Shown piece by piece: positions 1-11,071 of a stretch of 64,000 bases of DNA (its first letter is position 1; each line of letters starts with the position of its first letter). Source of the stretch: Bimuria novae-zelandiae CBS 107.79 (lineage: Eukaryota; Ascomycota; Dothideomycetes; Pleosporales; Didymosphaeriaceae). The DNA lies in the NCBI GenBank assembly GCA_010015655.1, contig ML976671.1, positions 746,533 through 810,532 on the forward strand. The letters run 5' to 3'. The notes beneath the pieces were generated by a model, which saw only the letters and a program-made list of their open reading frames with translations, did not search any database and had not been told where the DNA came from. A program made the translations under genes and the position numbers.

Positions 1-862
1 ATGACCGAAACAAGCGTTGTCCGCCAGGCAGTTATCACCGGCACCGCAGCATGTTTGGAATCCAAAAGCTGTATTACCGCAAGGAATGAAGCTCTCGTCC
101 AGCTTCTCTCCAGCTTTGCTGTAGCACGTCCCGTTGCTAACGAGTATGTTCAGATCACTCATTGTTGTTCGGGCCGAAAGTGTGGGGAATTGAAGATATT
201 TGAGGGCACCCAAAACCCGTTACAAAAGGAATTAGACAACAAGCCTTGATTTTAACAGCAACGGCGAAAGGGGTTCGATGAGGTTCCCATGACGTACTTT
301 CAATATTCCTGGTCAATTGAGAAGATCATGTTTAGTTTTAGCCAATCATGGGTAAATTGGAATCTAAGCGACCCCGTCCCCTAGACCATGCCAAGAATAC
401 AACTGATGTTGAGCATACACCAAATTGGCAGTGGATAGTGGTAGACCGCCTCGGGTCTGAATGCTCGGGTATCGTGTAGCTTGCATCTCCGCTTTCGTCG
501 TTTCTCTTCTGTCGAAGGAACTGTTCCCGTGATCCTGAGCGTGAATCTAGGCGTCGCGCAAGCGTATTCAGACACTCCGATGCCTTTCTGCCTCGGATTG
601 GCGCTGGGATGATCCGAAAAGCTAGATATAGATAAGCTACACTGACGTTGTGTGGGAGCGAGATATCACCTGGACAGTCGTCCGAGAGTCTGCTGGTCGT
701 ATGGGAAGGTTGTTTTAAGGAAGGCTCTCAGTCAAGATGGCGGATGTGCTGAGATGGCTCGTTCTTATGCAGGTGGTGCAGCCATCAGTTCGTCAATAGG
801 ATGCCTCCGTTGACTTTCATGAAGTAATCCCTCCTGTGGATTCCATTAATCTTCGTTCGCGC
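1..862. other. Window edge, no supported gene
   Basis: An 82-codon plus-strand frame opens at base 1 and closes at 249. It shows no domain I recognise and may be the edge of a gene lying outside the window or chance. The remainder (250-862) has scattered short frames on both strands without recognisable motifs. It includes the region just downstream of the minus-strand rhodopsin-like gene. Confidence 0.4.
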
Positions 863-2185
863 TCAAGTGAAAGAGTCTTTGGAGTCGTTATTCCAGAAAG
901 TCGTCAGCGTGCCCTGGCTTCCACTTTCTCTTACGACAGCTGGTCCTGGGGTCGTCGGTGCCATGACAATTCTCCCATTTTCCAGCTGGATAATCGCCAT
1001 CTCGCTCCCATCATCCATTTCAGGTGCTGTGTACGGCGTTTGCCTTGTGTTTTCGCGCGTGCTCTGATAAATCTCATCTTCGCTATGCTCGTCGCCGCTC
1101 TCCAGACCGAAACGCGAGTGTAGATGCTCTGGGACAACGAGCGCAACAGCGCTGCAGATGGATTTCCGTTGAATCGGCAAGTTCGCGACTATTATGCAAA
1201 TCGCGATCTCGTTGATGCCCCATATAGCTAAGTCGGCTATATCGTAGAAGGGTTCGTTGGAATGAAGCCATTGGTGCAGCTTGACCATCTTGACAACAGA
1301 TGCCGCAGTACCTCTGCATGTTTGTTAGACCATTGTACTTTAGCAGCTGGATCGTACTGGATGGCTTACGCGAGTGCTAGGAGGAACATCAGTCGTACTT
1401 TGAAGCGCATCTGGTTTGTAAGATCCGCACGACGGAAGCACACAAGTGGTGCAGATGCGTAGACCTGCGCATTGTCAGCACGTTTGGGTGTGTGAGGGTC
1501 TTCCTACTTACCAGATCCGTACAAATGTTGGAAACAATTTGCGCATATTCTGTGACCTTCCCAACCATCATAGGCCAGCACTCGGCTTCGATTTCGGGGT
1601 TCCAACGAAAGTAGAACGGCCTGCACGATGCAAAGTGCATCAAGAGCGGCATAATCAGGTTGAATGTGACCACGATTGACGTGATAAACCATATAATTAC
1701 TCTGAACTTGCGCGAGAAATCGAGCGCCAGTAAATAGCTGCAAATGGAGAGCTTGACGAGAAACATAGCATACATCTGTAAGCAGATGGTGATGAACTCG
1801 AACTGGATAAATGTCGAAGTGCGATCCGCCGTCCAGAAGGGATCAGCCATAAAGCGGCCGGCCCCAGCATTCGCGGCCCGGATGATGAAGGGGATGTTGC
1901 AGACGAAGCTTGTGGTCTGCAGTAAATCAGTTATCATGCTATCACGTCGCTCTATTCCGCGCACTGGTAACCTACTGTCCCCGCAAGCATCAACCAGTCA
2001 CTAAGTCCCATCCAAGGGCTGACTCTGAATCGCAGGGCGAGCCTCCAGATGGTGGACAGTGCAGAGAGGATTGCCATTGCGATCGCCACTCTGATCACCT
2101 CCCCTCCTTTGTTTGGCCACTGTTCCGAGGTCATTGTCGTAGCTATCGTGAAGTCATGAGGACCTCGGGAGAGTGAGTCGCGCAA
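863..2185 (-). CDS. Fungal rhodopsin-like (Pth11-type) integral membrane protein
   Basis: Multi-exon gene for a polytopic membrane protein of the large fungal rhodopsin-domain family, which includes Pth11-like putative receptors. Four exons fit splice signals and one frame: about 1970-2185, 1512 to about 1940, 1370-1464 and 863-1313. Donors at 1511 (GTAAGT) and 1369 (GTAAGC) pair with CAG acceptors at 1465-1467 and 1314-1316. The translation shows hydrophobic helices (IAMAILSALSTIWRLALRF; LVKLSICSYLLALDF; the segment after FRVIIWFIT), the family-typical CTDLVYASAPL block, and the closing WGINEIAICIIVANLP helix followed by a polar tail. The first splice junction, near 1940-1970, is not settled, and either of two nearby Met codons could be the start. 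The ligand is unknown; family members are often plasma-membrane sensors or simply uncharacterised. Confidence 0.78.
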
Positions 2186-2947
2186 TAGCGAAACTCTGCG
2201 CGAGATGAAACGACTCCAGGAGAGCGTTCAGCTGAGCAAACGGCTCCCGCATCTTCGCATCTGACAGAGGAGGGGTCGCAGAGAACGCGTGCTGGTAAAC
2301 GGCGAGCAAGGACCTGTCTAGTCCATATCGAGCCCGAGCAATTCCCTGCCCGTGTGCATGAGTTCCGTTCCTGAATCCTACTTTTGAACATTGGACCAAT
2401 CACCTCATTGTCGGAAATCCTTCACTGCTTCGTGCACCGCAATTCTTGCGCTAGGCGTATTCGGGCCATTATGATGTCGAATTATGTTGGAGAATTGATT
2501 GATAAGTGTTGATGAGTGGCTGGTCCTTAATCAATAATCTAGACGCGATACGGTGCGGGAGCGTAACGGCGCGTTGCCGTACCCGAGATTGCGCTATGTA
2601 CAAGCTTTGTCGCTTCGCGCTGAGACCGCGAAGGCGACCGTCTAGTCGATAAGATTCGCACGGATGCAGAACTGACGATGATTCTATGTATGATCTAGTC
2701 GCTTGAATGTGAATCGTACGAGGTTGTAGTTTTACGATTTTGAAGCCTAACAGGCACCAAGGCCACGATCGGGGGGCCAAGGCGTTGGACTCCGAACCAT
2801 GGAGCGGTAGATTACGGTACCCTAGCGTCCCGAGTTTGTATGAACACAGCCATTTTCCGTCCCGGACGCGACAGGTTCGCGTCAACAACAAACACATCCG
2901 TCACCGCAACAAAACTCTACCAAGATTCCAAATTGCGAATCCACATG
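2186..2947. other. Intergenic, nothing supported
   Basis: Region between the rhodopsin-like gene start and the 3' end of the DUF3176 gene. It presumably carries the promoter of the former. The short overlapping frames at 2143-2403 and 2469-2897 lack motifs or splice partners. Confidence 0.5.
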
Positions 2948-4628
2948 TCAAGGATCCACAGTCGAGAGCTTCCAACCTTGCTCCGTGGCCACAAACCTCA
3001 CCGTGACCTCCTTCGCCCTCCTTTCCAGCTCTTTCTCCTGGTTTAGAGCCCCTACATCATGCATCCTTGTTAGGGTCTCTTGATGGAGCCCGTGGACTGC
3101 GGGAACCGAACTCTGTGTCGCCCACTGTTTCCGCAGCCGCGATTGTGCGATGCGAGCATAAACGACCATCCATGTAAAGAACAATATGAGTAAACCCACA
3201 ATGGCCGCCGCATACGAGAGCCATACCCATCGGACCTGGACACAAGTGGCGTTCTCATACATCTCTCCTACTACGGGTTCAGCTGTATCTTCCGCTTGTC
3301 GTATGTAATTGGTCAGAGCTTCTGTTATGTTGCCCATAAGACCCCTGTAAGTCTGCAAAATTTCCTTTTCCGGATCCCGCGTTGTATAGTGCCACCATTC
3401 CCTTGCTTCCCGGTACTCCATCACGAATATTGGGCTCCGTCATGTTTCCTGCCAAGGCAGAGCTGATCTGATCAGCGATGGCATCCGAGGTGATCATACC
3501 AATATTGTATATGCAGTGAGTGGGGACAGCATCAAGCGCCGTATTCGTCATTCTGCCTCCATATATGTTATCTTGATAACACAGTTCTGGGTTTTGACTC
3601 GCGGGTGCCTCGTCGCATGGACTCCAAGAGAACTTCGGTGAATATTTGGTTTCGATTCTGTCGGTAGCTTCAACCAAAGCTACGGTGTATGGAAGCCAAC
3701 GCATGTCTTCGCCGAACTGATATCCCAGATCTTTTAGAACTTCGCGTTGATCGGAGGTCAAACAATGAAGATCTGCAACAGAACCCACTAGGGGGGTTTT
3801 GTTGAAAGCTTTTCTTGCGAATATATCTCCGCTCTCTCCAATGAGAGTTTCGACCATTCGACCGCTCCAAATACTGCCGTTGAAGGTCTTCAAGCAAGGA
3901 TAGAGCCTGCAGCGATAACCCATAACAACGGTTTCATTGTCGCGAGTCGTGTTAAAACCTTTCCAACGGATTATGCCGAGTTCCCGAGTCGTTCCCGGTA
4001 ACTGGCCGCCATCTGCTTCAGACCATTCTGCAACCAGTCTGGTCATTGTGGTACTGTTGCGCTCCCCATCGGTGAACAATAGAGGGAGGCGCGATAACAT
4101 GACCGCTTTGAATGGTTCCCGATGTAATTTGACGACCATGTAATTCATATTGAGCTGTTGGGACCCTACGAGGGGTAATTCGCTCTCAGAAACTGCATGG
4201 TCTGTAAACTCCAACTGTTCGGTTGCATTAAAGCAAGAACTGCAAAATGCTATGCTTGTATAGGACTGTGCAAACGCGCAGTTGCCTGTACGACATGCAT
4301 CGCCAGGAGTAGAGGTACTTGTGACCCCGCCACCATTTGCGAATACTATCAAGGATGTCATCTACGCCATCGAAGAATCTCGACAGCGAGATGCTTGTCA
4401 GCCATTGACGTTTACCCTTAGCCGATGAGGACCCGGGAGTATCGCAGTTTTGTTGATGAGTGAATTAGTCGTGAATGACGAACATTCGGGGCTCTTTAAA
4501 GCCTTTGTTGGGTGAAAATCGAGGGTACGAATTACATCGCCTCTGCCGACAGGCGATACTGCCGGTGTTGTGTGAATGGCGTCGAAGTCAACATCTTGGA
4601 GACCTGCGACGTCGGATAAGAGCGACAT
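2948..4628 (-). CDS. DUF3176-family membrane protein
   Basis: Matches the fungal DUF3176 family (function unknown, predicted membrane proteins). Visible hallmarks are the Cys-rich block with CRTGNCAF then FCSSC at about 4250-4300, a long N-glycosylation-rich ectodomain-like stretch, and the C-terminal unit GNITEALTNYIRQ, CVQVRWVWLSY and a single hydrophobic helix (AAAIVGLLILFFTWMVVYA) followed by a charged tail. The last intron is well supported: donor GTACCG at 3416, acceptor TTTTGCAG at 3353-3355, joining NIRDG to TYRGLMG in frame. An upstream intron (donor GTAAAC near 4419) joins a 4420-4628 exon. The usual N-terminal half of the family, with several membrane helices and an SRGP-like motif, was not found in a clean frame. 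The start is therefore uncertain and the gene could be truncated or decayed at its 5' end. Confidence 0.7.
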
Positions 4629-5626
4629 GGCTCGAAGCGATCCATCAAGAGCCTAGGAGTGGGTATCGTCATAACTGCCTTCCCAGTCAAGGGCGCTAGA
4701 CCGCCGTGGAACCGACATGGGAAAGTGCAATCATACGAGATAGTTGAGCAACCACAACGTGTGTCCACTTTGGATGAAAGGAAGCGATAAAGGCTGATGA
4801 CACGTTTGTGAGGCAGCCTTTTCAGCCTCGTCGCAGATTGAATGGAATAAACAACACGCGGAAGGATTCGTTGCAAGGAAGGTTGCGCACTGCTCCGTGG
4901 AAGCCAATCCGGTGGATACTCTCAGATATCAAGCACTGTTCAAGTAAAAGGAAAGAGGCTGAGCTCATGTCTTGTGCTGATATCATCGTCCATGATACGG
5001 ATGTGGCTTCCTTAGCTTTGCTCTATCAGGTGTTGGCGCGTTCTTATTAGAACACTCAAAGAAGGCGTACATAAAACGAAAAGTGGTGCTAACCAATGGC
5101 CAGAAATGTTGTGCCAAACTGTAGTTTGAGCTGACGAGGCTAGTTTATGCCATCATACTGTAGCTTTCCTGAAGACTCCAAGCTTCGGTGCTCCTCTGTC
5201 AACACCACAGCCCCGAATGACGCGCCAACCTTCCTCCACCCTTCATTATGACCGCCACATGTTCAGGTGATCGAGCGTCCGTACTTAACCGCAATGACTA
5301 CACACAAGTAAATGCAAAATGGTTCACAAGTTCGATTGTACGCATGTCATTCCATTGCTACTTATACACACACGGCGCGCCATGCTCTCCACGGCAGCTT
5401 TTAAGCGACGATCCTAGCTATACCAGAGCAGCCACCCACCCCCTCGCAGTACACAAAGGAAAGCTAATTAGCGACGTGGTACCACCCTCAATTGCCCAGT
5501 GCCTAAAAGAAGAGGGAAAGGTGATAAGCCCCAACACCATGCTAAAAACAACGACCCAACCTTATACCAACCAACGACCCAAGCCCCAACAAACAGCTGA
5601 GATCGATCCGACTCCTCCTGGAGATG
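4629..5626. other. Upstream of DUF3176 gene; no clean gene
   Basis: A minus-strand frame at 4532-4876 lies where the missing N-terminal half of the DUF3176 protein would be expected, but I could not match it to the family in any frame. From about 5300 to 5626 the sequence is the 3' flank of the methyltransferase-domain gene. Proline-rich plus-strand frames here are antisense to that gene. Confidence 0.4.
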
Positions 5627-8293
5627 CTACTTCCTCGCAAAACCCGTCAAATACCTCCACCCACTCCCCGCCGCCGCCCCCTCCTCCAGCACCTGCACCA
5701 CGCCCTTCAAAAGCTCCTCCTCCTCCTTCCCCATCTCCATCTGCAGCCTCAACATCCACTTCTCCCACAACCAGCTCCCCACAACCCCCGACATCATTGC
5801 GGCATCCACCGTCGTTCCCCACACCGGCGCCTCCACCTCCACCACCTCACCTTCAGGCGATATACTCCGCTCGACCGCGGGCTTCCCCTCGCACCCAACA
5901 GGTAGCTTGTCTTTCCAGTTCGCCGCCGTCTTGCCCATCGGCAGCACCATCCACATCCTGCGCACGTCGCGGAAGCCAGCGTTGCGGAGACGCGGCAGGA
6001 AGGACTTTGTCGGCGCAGCATCGTACCCGCGCGTCTTGAGGTTGAAGCCGAACTCGACGCCGAGGGCCTGTGCGTGACGCCCCGCGTGGATGATGTCCGC
6101 GTCGAGCAGCGAGAACTCGAGGATGCCGCCGGGCTTGAGGCAGCGGTAGCATTCCTTGAGGCAGAGGTCATACTCGTCCATGGAGCGACCGAGGGGCTTG
6201 TCCGTCTTGAGCAGCTCGTGCAGGGTGCGGGCGGAGACGACGTCGAAGTGGGCGTTGGGGAAGGGAAGGGTCCAGAGGTTGGGTACGGTCGTGTGTTTGT
6301 GGTTGGGCGGGCTGGTCACGTTGGTGGTGAGGTTGTGGCCGGATGTGTACACTGTGGTGATGGTCGCGTAGGGGTAGTCGTAGGCGACGTCCCAGGCCCA
6401 GTCGTTGGTGGGCACGCCGCCGACGTCGAGGATCTTAGGGGCGCTAGTTCGGCGGACGATGCGGGCCGCGGACTTGCTGAGCAGCTTGCCGCCATTGAGT
6501 TGGCGGAGGGCTTGGAGGACCCAGTAGATTGGCAGCATTTGGTCGAGAGCTTGTCGCTCCATTTGAGCACGTGCGATGCGCTCCTTCAGCACAGTAGGGT
6601 CGTTGACGTAGAACTCTGACACGGGTCGTGGCGGAGCTGGCCGTACTGGGTTGGTGAGTTCGAACTTGCCTAAGAGCTGGTCCTGGTGAGCCTTGGGATT
6701 GCATCGACGGTGGACATGCATAGCCTCTGCGCGAGCCTGGCGATGGATATAAACATCCATTCGTCGAGTGCGTTGTCGGAGGAATTCAAAGCCTTGCACG
6801 TAAGTGATGATCTTTTTCGGCTCATCTTCCTCCTTGGGTGACTTGAGCGGCTCTTCGGCGAACTTCACGGACTTCTTGATCGTCTTGTCGATGGAGTTGT
6901 CTCGGCTGTGAGTGCCAGGTGAGAGGCTTGGTGAGCCGATGATGTCCATATCTCGCAACGCAGCTTGCAATTCCTCTTGCTCTTCTAGCCAGTGACCGGT
7001 ACGCTCGATGTTGGCAGTGGAAATCTTCTTTAGTTCTACGTGGTAGTTCTCGTTGTACTGGAAGATTGTCTTGGCCGGGTGAATCTCGGTGACTTCCACT
7101 GCTTCTTCACTTTCACCGAGCATGACCGGTCGAGAAGTTGGCAGACCGTCGTCGTAGCCATCGAGCGTCGAGCCTCCTAGTGTGAAGGCACGCTGGGCGA
7201 CATTGTTGTGCTGGAACACCCATGGCAGAGAGTAAAACTTCTCAGCAGTGGACGTGTTTGGAATTGACTCGTCGCGTTTCGGTAAGCTCCAAGTATGTCG
7301 AGCAGTGGTTTGGAGTGATGAAAAGAAGCCACCGGGCGAAGGTACCGAGAGCGCCGACACTGGAGTATTGCCAGATGAATTTTGAGCGACGCCTGAAGGG
7401 ATCCTCAGATTGAGCATTGGTCGAACCTCTCTCATCTCGCCGTCGCTACCATCGTTTCCGCGTGACGTTTGCCGCTCGGGTGATGAACCTCTTGAAGAGT
7501 CCCGTGAGCGTGAAAGGCGTCGAAGAGTTTCCAAGGCTTGCACGTCGAGTTGCACAGGCGCCCACGAGTCAACACTGGCAATACTCTCACGCTTGTGGGT
7601 ATCGGGCGTAGACGGGCAGCTGAGCTTGTCCATCTCTTCCGAAGACAGACTTCCGTCCAGGGAAGGTGCGGCCGAGCGGGCGGGTACAGTAAGGTTGTGT
7701 GACGTAATCAACGATAAGGCTTGTTTAGACGGAGAGAGTAGCTGCGATGGCGTCTGCGGAGGTTGCGTTGACATTGCACTCTTGAGCTTTTCTATTGTTG
7801 GCCAAGCGGACGGTGACGGGATGACCAGAGAGGGATAGCGATTACGACTGGTGCGCACAATCAACTTGACCGACGCAGACGCATGCAAAGGTACTTCTGC
7901 CTCGTCGTCGGTCACATCGTACAGAGAGTCGAAGTCGCTGTCGCTATCTGCCCTGCTGGCGCGATAGGAGGCAGGGTACGTTGGGGACAGGTATGTTGAA
8001 GAAGGGTAGGCATGCCTCGGTGACGGCACTGGTGAAGGCTTCAACATGTCGAGGAGGGGCCCAGTCCCTTTTGAAGCAGGAAAGTCCTCGCAGCTTAGAG
8101 GAGAATCGGCACTGGGCTGGTATGTCGATGTGGTAGAGAACCTTGGCGTAAAGTAGTAACGTGGGATGATGGAGTCGTCGCCGACGACATTAAGAGTGTG
8201 TGTCTCGTCCAGCGAAGGCACAGGGTATTGAGGGAAGTCAGCAGTGCCATGGGCTGCAGATTGGTACGCTGCAGTGGAGTGTATCTCTGGCAT
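5627..8293 (-). CDS. Large protein with C-terminal class I SAM-methyltransferase-like domain
   Basis: Single long frame of 888 aa. Residues 1 to about 590 are low-complexity, rich in Ser/Pro/Thr with acidic patches, and probably disordered. From about residue 610 a Rossmann-type methyltransferase fold is recognisable: motif I-like ILDVGGVPTNDWAWDVAY (about 619), NLWTLPFPNAHFDVVSARTLHELL, then CLKECYRCLKPGGILEF (about 712-725) and a final beta-hairpin region with GFRDVRRMWMVLPMG. Motif I reads DVGGVP instead of the common D-x-G-x-G-x-G, so SAM binding is likely but not certain. The substrate is unknown; long fungal proteins with a disordered N-terminus and this domain are mostly unannotated. 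The start at 8293 is the first Met of the frame. The promoter is shared with, and divergent from, RPE1. Confidence 0.72.
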   Translation of the reverse strand: MPEIHSTAAYQSAAHGTADFPQYPVPSLDETHTLNVVGDDSIIPRYYFTPRFSTTSTYQPSADSPLSCEDFPASKGTGPLLDMLKPSPVPSPRHAYPSSTYLSPTYPASYRASRADSDSDFDSLYDVTDDEAEVPLHASASVKLIVRTSRNRYPSLVIPSPSAWPTIEKLKSAMSTQPPQTPSQLLSPSKQALSLITSHNLTVPARSAAPSLDGSLSSEEMDKLSCPSTPDTHKRESIASVDSWAPVQLDVQALETLRRLSRSRDSSRGSSPERQTSRGNDGSDGEMREVRPMLNLRIPSGVAQNSSGNTPVSALSVPSPGGFFSSLQTTARHTWSLPKRDESIPNTSTAEKFYSLPWVFQHNNVAQRAFTLGGSTLDGYDDGLPTSRPVMLGESEEAVEVTEIHPAKTIFQYNENYHVELKKISTANIERTGHWLEEQEELQAALRDMDIIGSPSLSPGTHSRDNSIDKTIKKSVKFAEEPLKSPKEEDEPKKIITYVQGFEFLRQRTRRMDVYIHRQARAEAMHVHRRCNPKAHQDQLLGKFELTNPVRPAPPRPVSEFYVNDPTVLKERIARAQMERQALDQMLPIYWVLQALRQLNGGKLLSKSAARIVRRTSAPKILDVGGVPTNDWAWDVAYDYPYATITTVYTSGHNLTTNVTSPPNHKHTTVPNLWTLPFPNAHFDVVSARTLHELLKTDKPLGRSMDEYDLCLKECYRCLKPGGILEFSLLDADIIHAGRHAQALGVEFGFNLKTRGYDAAPTKSFLPRLRNAGFRDVRRMWMVLPMGKTAANWKDKLPVGCEGKPAVERSISPEGEVVEVEAPVWGTTVDAAMMSGVVGSWLWEKWMLRLQMEMGKEEEELLKGVVQVLEEGAAAGSGWRYLTGFARK

Positions 8294-9419
8294 GATGTAT
8301 ATTGGGCTGATGTGAGCTCCGCCTCGTGCTATAATTAAGAAAATGTACTGGGGGAATCCGAGCTTGGGGTCTGGCGAGGTACGGACAAAGAACTATTAAC
8401 AGGAATTGAATGCAGATGATATTAACGGGCAATAACCCTGGCCGATCAACAGCTCGATGATAGAGATGAAAGGCTTCGATCGACGAAGCGGTGGCAAAGA
8501 AAGCTCGGGAGGTAGTGAGAAGAGGATGCCAGAGAACGACGGCACCGCGAGCGCGCGCCGAGCAATAGTATGTATATTCCACGCGCAGACGCGCCCGCGG
8601 CTTGTTGGTTGCTGGCCAACATGTCGTGGCGTTCGAGAACGCAATTGCTGGTCTTCGCTGGCCACTCGCAACGCGGTCGCGATGCGAGTGGAGAGGCGAT
8701 GGCGGCACAATGAAGGCCACGACAGCGCGACCGCCTCTTCGAGCTCCTGGTTGGCCAGCACGCTGTACGACGATGTACATGCGAACAAGGGCACACATCG
8801 GGGAGTTTACACTTTGGGACGCGGGCGCCTCTGGGGGCTGGATTACTGGCCCGCGACGCGAAGGCGGATTGGACGGATGTTTTCTAAGCGCCCGTCGTGG
8901 CTATTTTGGGCGCGACTTGCCCAATGGCGTTGCCGTACGGTGTAGCGCAGCATAATTTCGATAAAATCATCCAGAGGGAGAAGGTGTTCGCATGTCTGAA
9001 TCTTGTTCTTTTAGTCACTGTCTGTCATATTGGGGGCGAGGCAGTGTAGAGGCTTCCACGTGCAAGCCCGGTGATTACAGCTACGACACGAGGCACAGAA
9101 ACAAGATGGTGAGACCGCAAATTGATAAGATCTATGTTTGAACCACCGATCTTAATTTGCGAGAAGAAACCAAAACAGAAACAGAAACGAAATGGTCAAT
9201 GAGGACCGTGTTTGCAGTGCGCATGAAGAGGGTCGAAACGAGGGGCAGCGAGTTCTAGTGGGGTCGGCGTGACGCCGCATCGCATGGAGCTCCGAATGTC
9301 AACACCACGCAACCAAGGCGGATAGTCACAATATTGTTTCCTACACCGTCCACTCGCCATTGATCCCCTACGTCATCAGCGGTTCACTGCAGCTTCCCTC
9401 TTCGCACAGAGCCGCCGTC
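8294..9419. promoter_or_regulatory. Divergent intergenic region between methyltransferase-like gene and RPE1
   Basis: About 1.1 kb separates two divergent starts, long for this compact part of the window. It must hold both promoters and leaders. Overlapping frames on both strands at 8238-8955 lack family motifs and are probably chance frames in GC-rich sequence. No operator or binding site is called. Confidence 0.45.
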
Positions 9420-10572
9420 ATGTCGCCGCCGGCCATCATCGCGCCTTCCATTCTATCCGCTGACTTTGCGGAGCTGGGCAAGGCATGCTCTGATACCATC
9501 AGCCAGGGCGCCGATTGGCTTCATGTTTGTCTCTCGGAGCCATCGTCTGCTCGAAGCGCACTCACACGTTCCAGGTAGACATCATGGACGGCCATTTCGT
9601 GCCGAACATGACCTTCGGCGCCCCTGTCGTCACCAAGATCCGCACTCACGTCGACCGCCCGACTGCCGCCCACGGTCGCGGCACATTCGATTGCCACATG
9701 ATGATCGCTGAGCCCAAGCGGTGGGTACGCGACTTCAAGAAGGCCGGCTGCGATCTGTACTGCTTCCACTACGAGGCCGCCGTCGATTCGACTGCCGCCG
9801 ACTCGCCCTCAGGCACCTCCTCGGCGAAGACGTCACCCAAAGAATTGATCAAGTTCATACATAGTGAAGGGCTGCAGGCTGGCATTGCGATCAAGCCGAA
9901 AACACCCGTCGATGTGCTCTGGGAAATCTTGGACAACCCCGTCAAGGAGGAAGTGCCCGATGTAGGTGCTCATACTTTCATAATAATGCCCTATACAGTC
10001 AGTAAAAAAGAGCTGGCACCATATCGGGAACGTGTGGCATGTGTGCCAATCGGCTCGCGGTCGTGCTTGGCTTGTAGGGCTGAGCGCGATCGTTCAGGCC
10101 ACCAGCGCTTAAGCATACGAACACACGCACGTTGGCGCCTACTCTTCAAACTCAAACAGAGCATGTCTCCGACATACAGAAAGCTACAGGTGGCAAACGC
10201 AATCAATGGCTGCGTTCGCATGCTATGACTCCTCTACCCGCTGGCTTCCGACCCTACCCTAGCCTCACCGCATGTGGACGAAACAATACAGCTAACGGCT
10301 CACAGATGGTCCTTGTCATGACAGTCGAGCCGGGCTTTGGTGGCCAGTCGTTCATGGCTGAGATGATGCCCAAGGTCACCGAGCTCCGCAAGAGGTATCC
10401 CAACATGCAGATCGAGGTCGACGGCGGTTTGTCTGAGAAGACGATTGACCAGGCAGCAGACGCTGGTGCTAATGTCATTGTAGCAGGAAGCGCTGTATTC
10501 AGCGCATCTGACCCAGGCCAGGTCATCAAGAAGCTCAGGGATGCGGTCGAATCGAGGAGAGGAAAGCTATAG
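9420..10572 (+). CDS. RPE1: Ribulose-phosphate 3-epimerase
   Basis: Interconverts D-ribulose 5-phosphate and D-xylulose 5-phosphate in the non-oxidative pentose phosphate pathway (cytosol). Three exons, 9420-9524, 9575-9961 and 10306-10572, splice to 252 aa, the usual family length. Signature blocks are visible: [14 protein letters not shown] at the N-terminus, [12 protein letters not shown] (metal ligands His35 and Asp37), [19 protein letters not shown] (about 168-180) and EVDGG with catalytic-type Asp203. Intron 1 ends CCAG before GTAGAC; intron 2 begins GTAGGT and ends CACAG, joining ...EEVPD to [10 protein letters not shown] exactly as in homologues. Intron 2 is 344 bp, unusually long beside the roughly 50-bp introns elsewhere here. 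The start ATG follows a run ending CCGTC and gives the conserved N-terminus. Confidence 0.95.
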
Positions 10573-11071
10573 CTGTAGATGACTTGTAGACTGACATGTA
10601 AACGACGACTATGAAGGGACGAGAGATAGAGGAAAGTATATTCAGCCTCAAAATTCGACTCTTAGGATCTACCAAATGCGCTTACTTGGGCTTGTGACAG
10701 TGGTCGATGTATCTCCAAGCCACAGGCAATTCGTGCCTTCCGCAAGTATGGCCATATGATTGGCTATGACGGCATGTGAAAAAAGCTACAAGTCTGCTCA
10801 GGGTAGGAAATAGCACAGCTAGAAATAGAATAGGAAATAGTGTGTGTTAGAGCGTGGGTAGGAAATAGTATGTAGTTAGGACGGAGGTGGGAGGTGGGAA
10901 ATGCCTTCTGTCGAAAGACCCGTGAACAGAACGTCCGCACGTGACGTCGGATAAATCTCGGCAAGCAGGCGCGACCCCACACAGTCTGAGCTCGCCTTGC
11001 ATCCTCAAGCTTCGCGACGGACAACAATCGCTCCAACAACAGAACGACCACCGCACCTGTTCGTCGCGAAA
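10573..11071. other. RPE1-LSM2 intergenic region
   Basis: 3' flank of RPE1 and promoter of LSM2. Apart from the spaced TAGGAAATAG repeats listed separately, nothing is identified. Minus-strand frames at 10764-11056 have no motif. Confidence 0.5.
10804..10868. repeat. Three spaced copies of TAGGAAATAG
   Basis: The decamer TAGGAAATAG occurs at 10804-10813, 10831-10840 and 10859-10868, spaced 27 and 28 bp apart, roughly 200-270 bp upstream of the LSM2 start. It could be a degenerate minisatellite or a set of upstream sites; the function is not known. Confidence 0.6.

Noticed and set aside
5248..6039. Plus-strand 263-codon proline-rich frame
   Set aside because: It is antisense to the C-terminal coding of the methyltransferase-domain gene; its Pro/Ser richness is the mirror of Gly/Glu/Ala-rich codons on the other strand.
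6074..6619. Plus-strand 181-codon frame rich in Val/Gly/Glu
   Set aside because: Antisense to the conserved methyltransferase motifs, with no family signature of its own.
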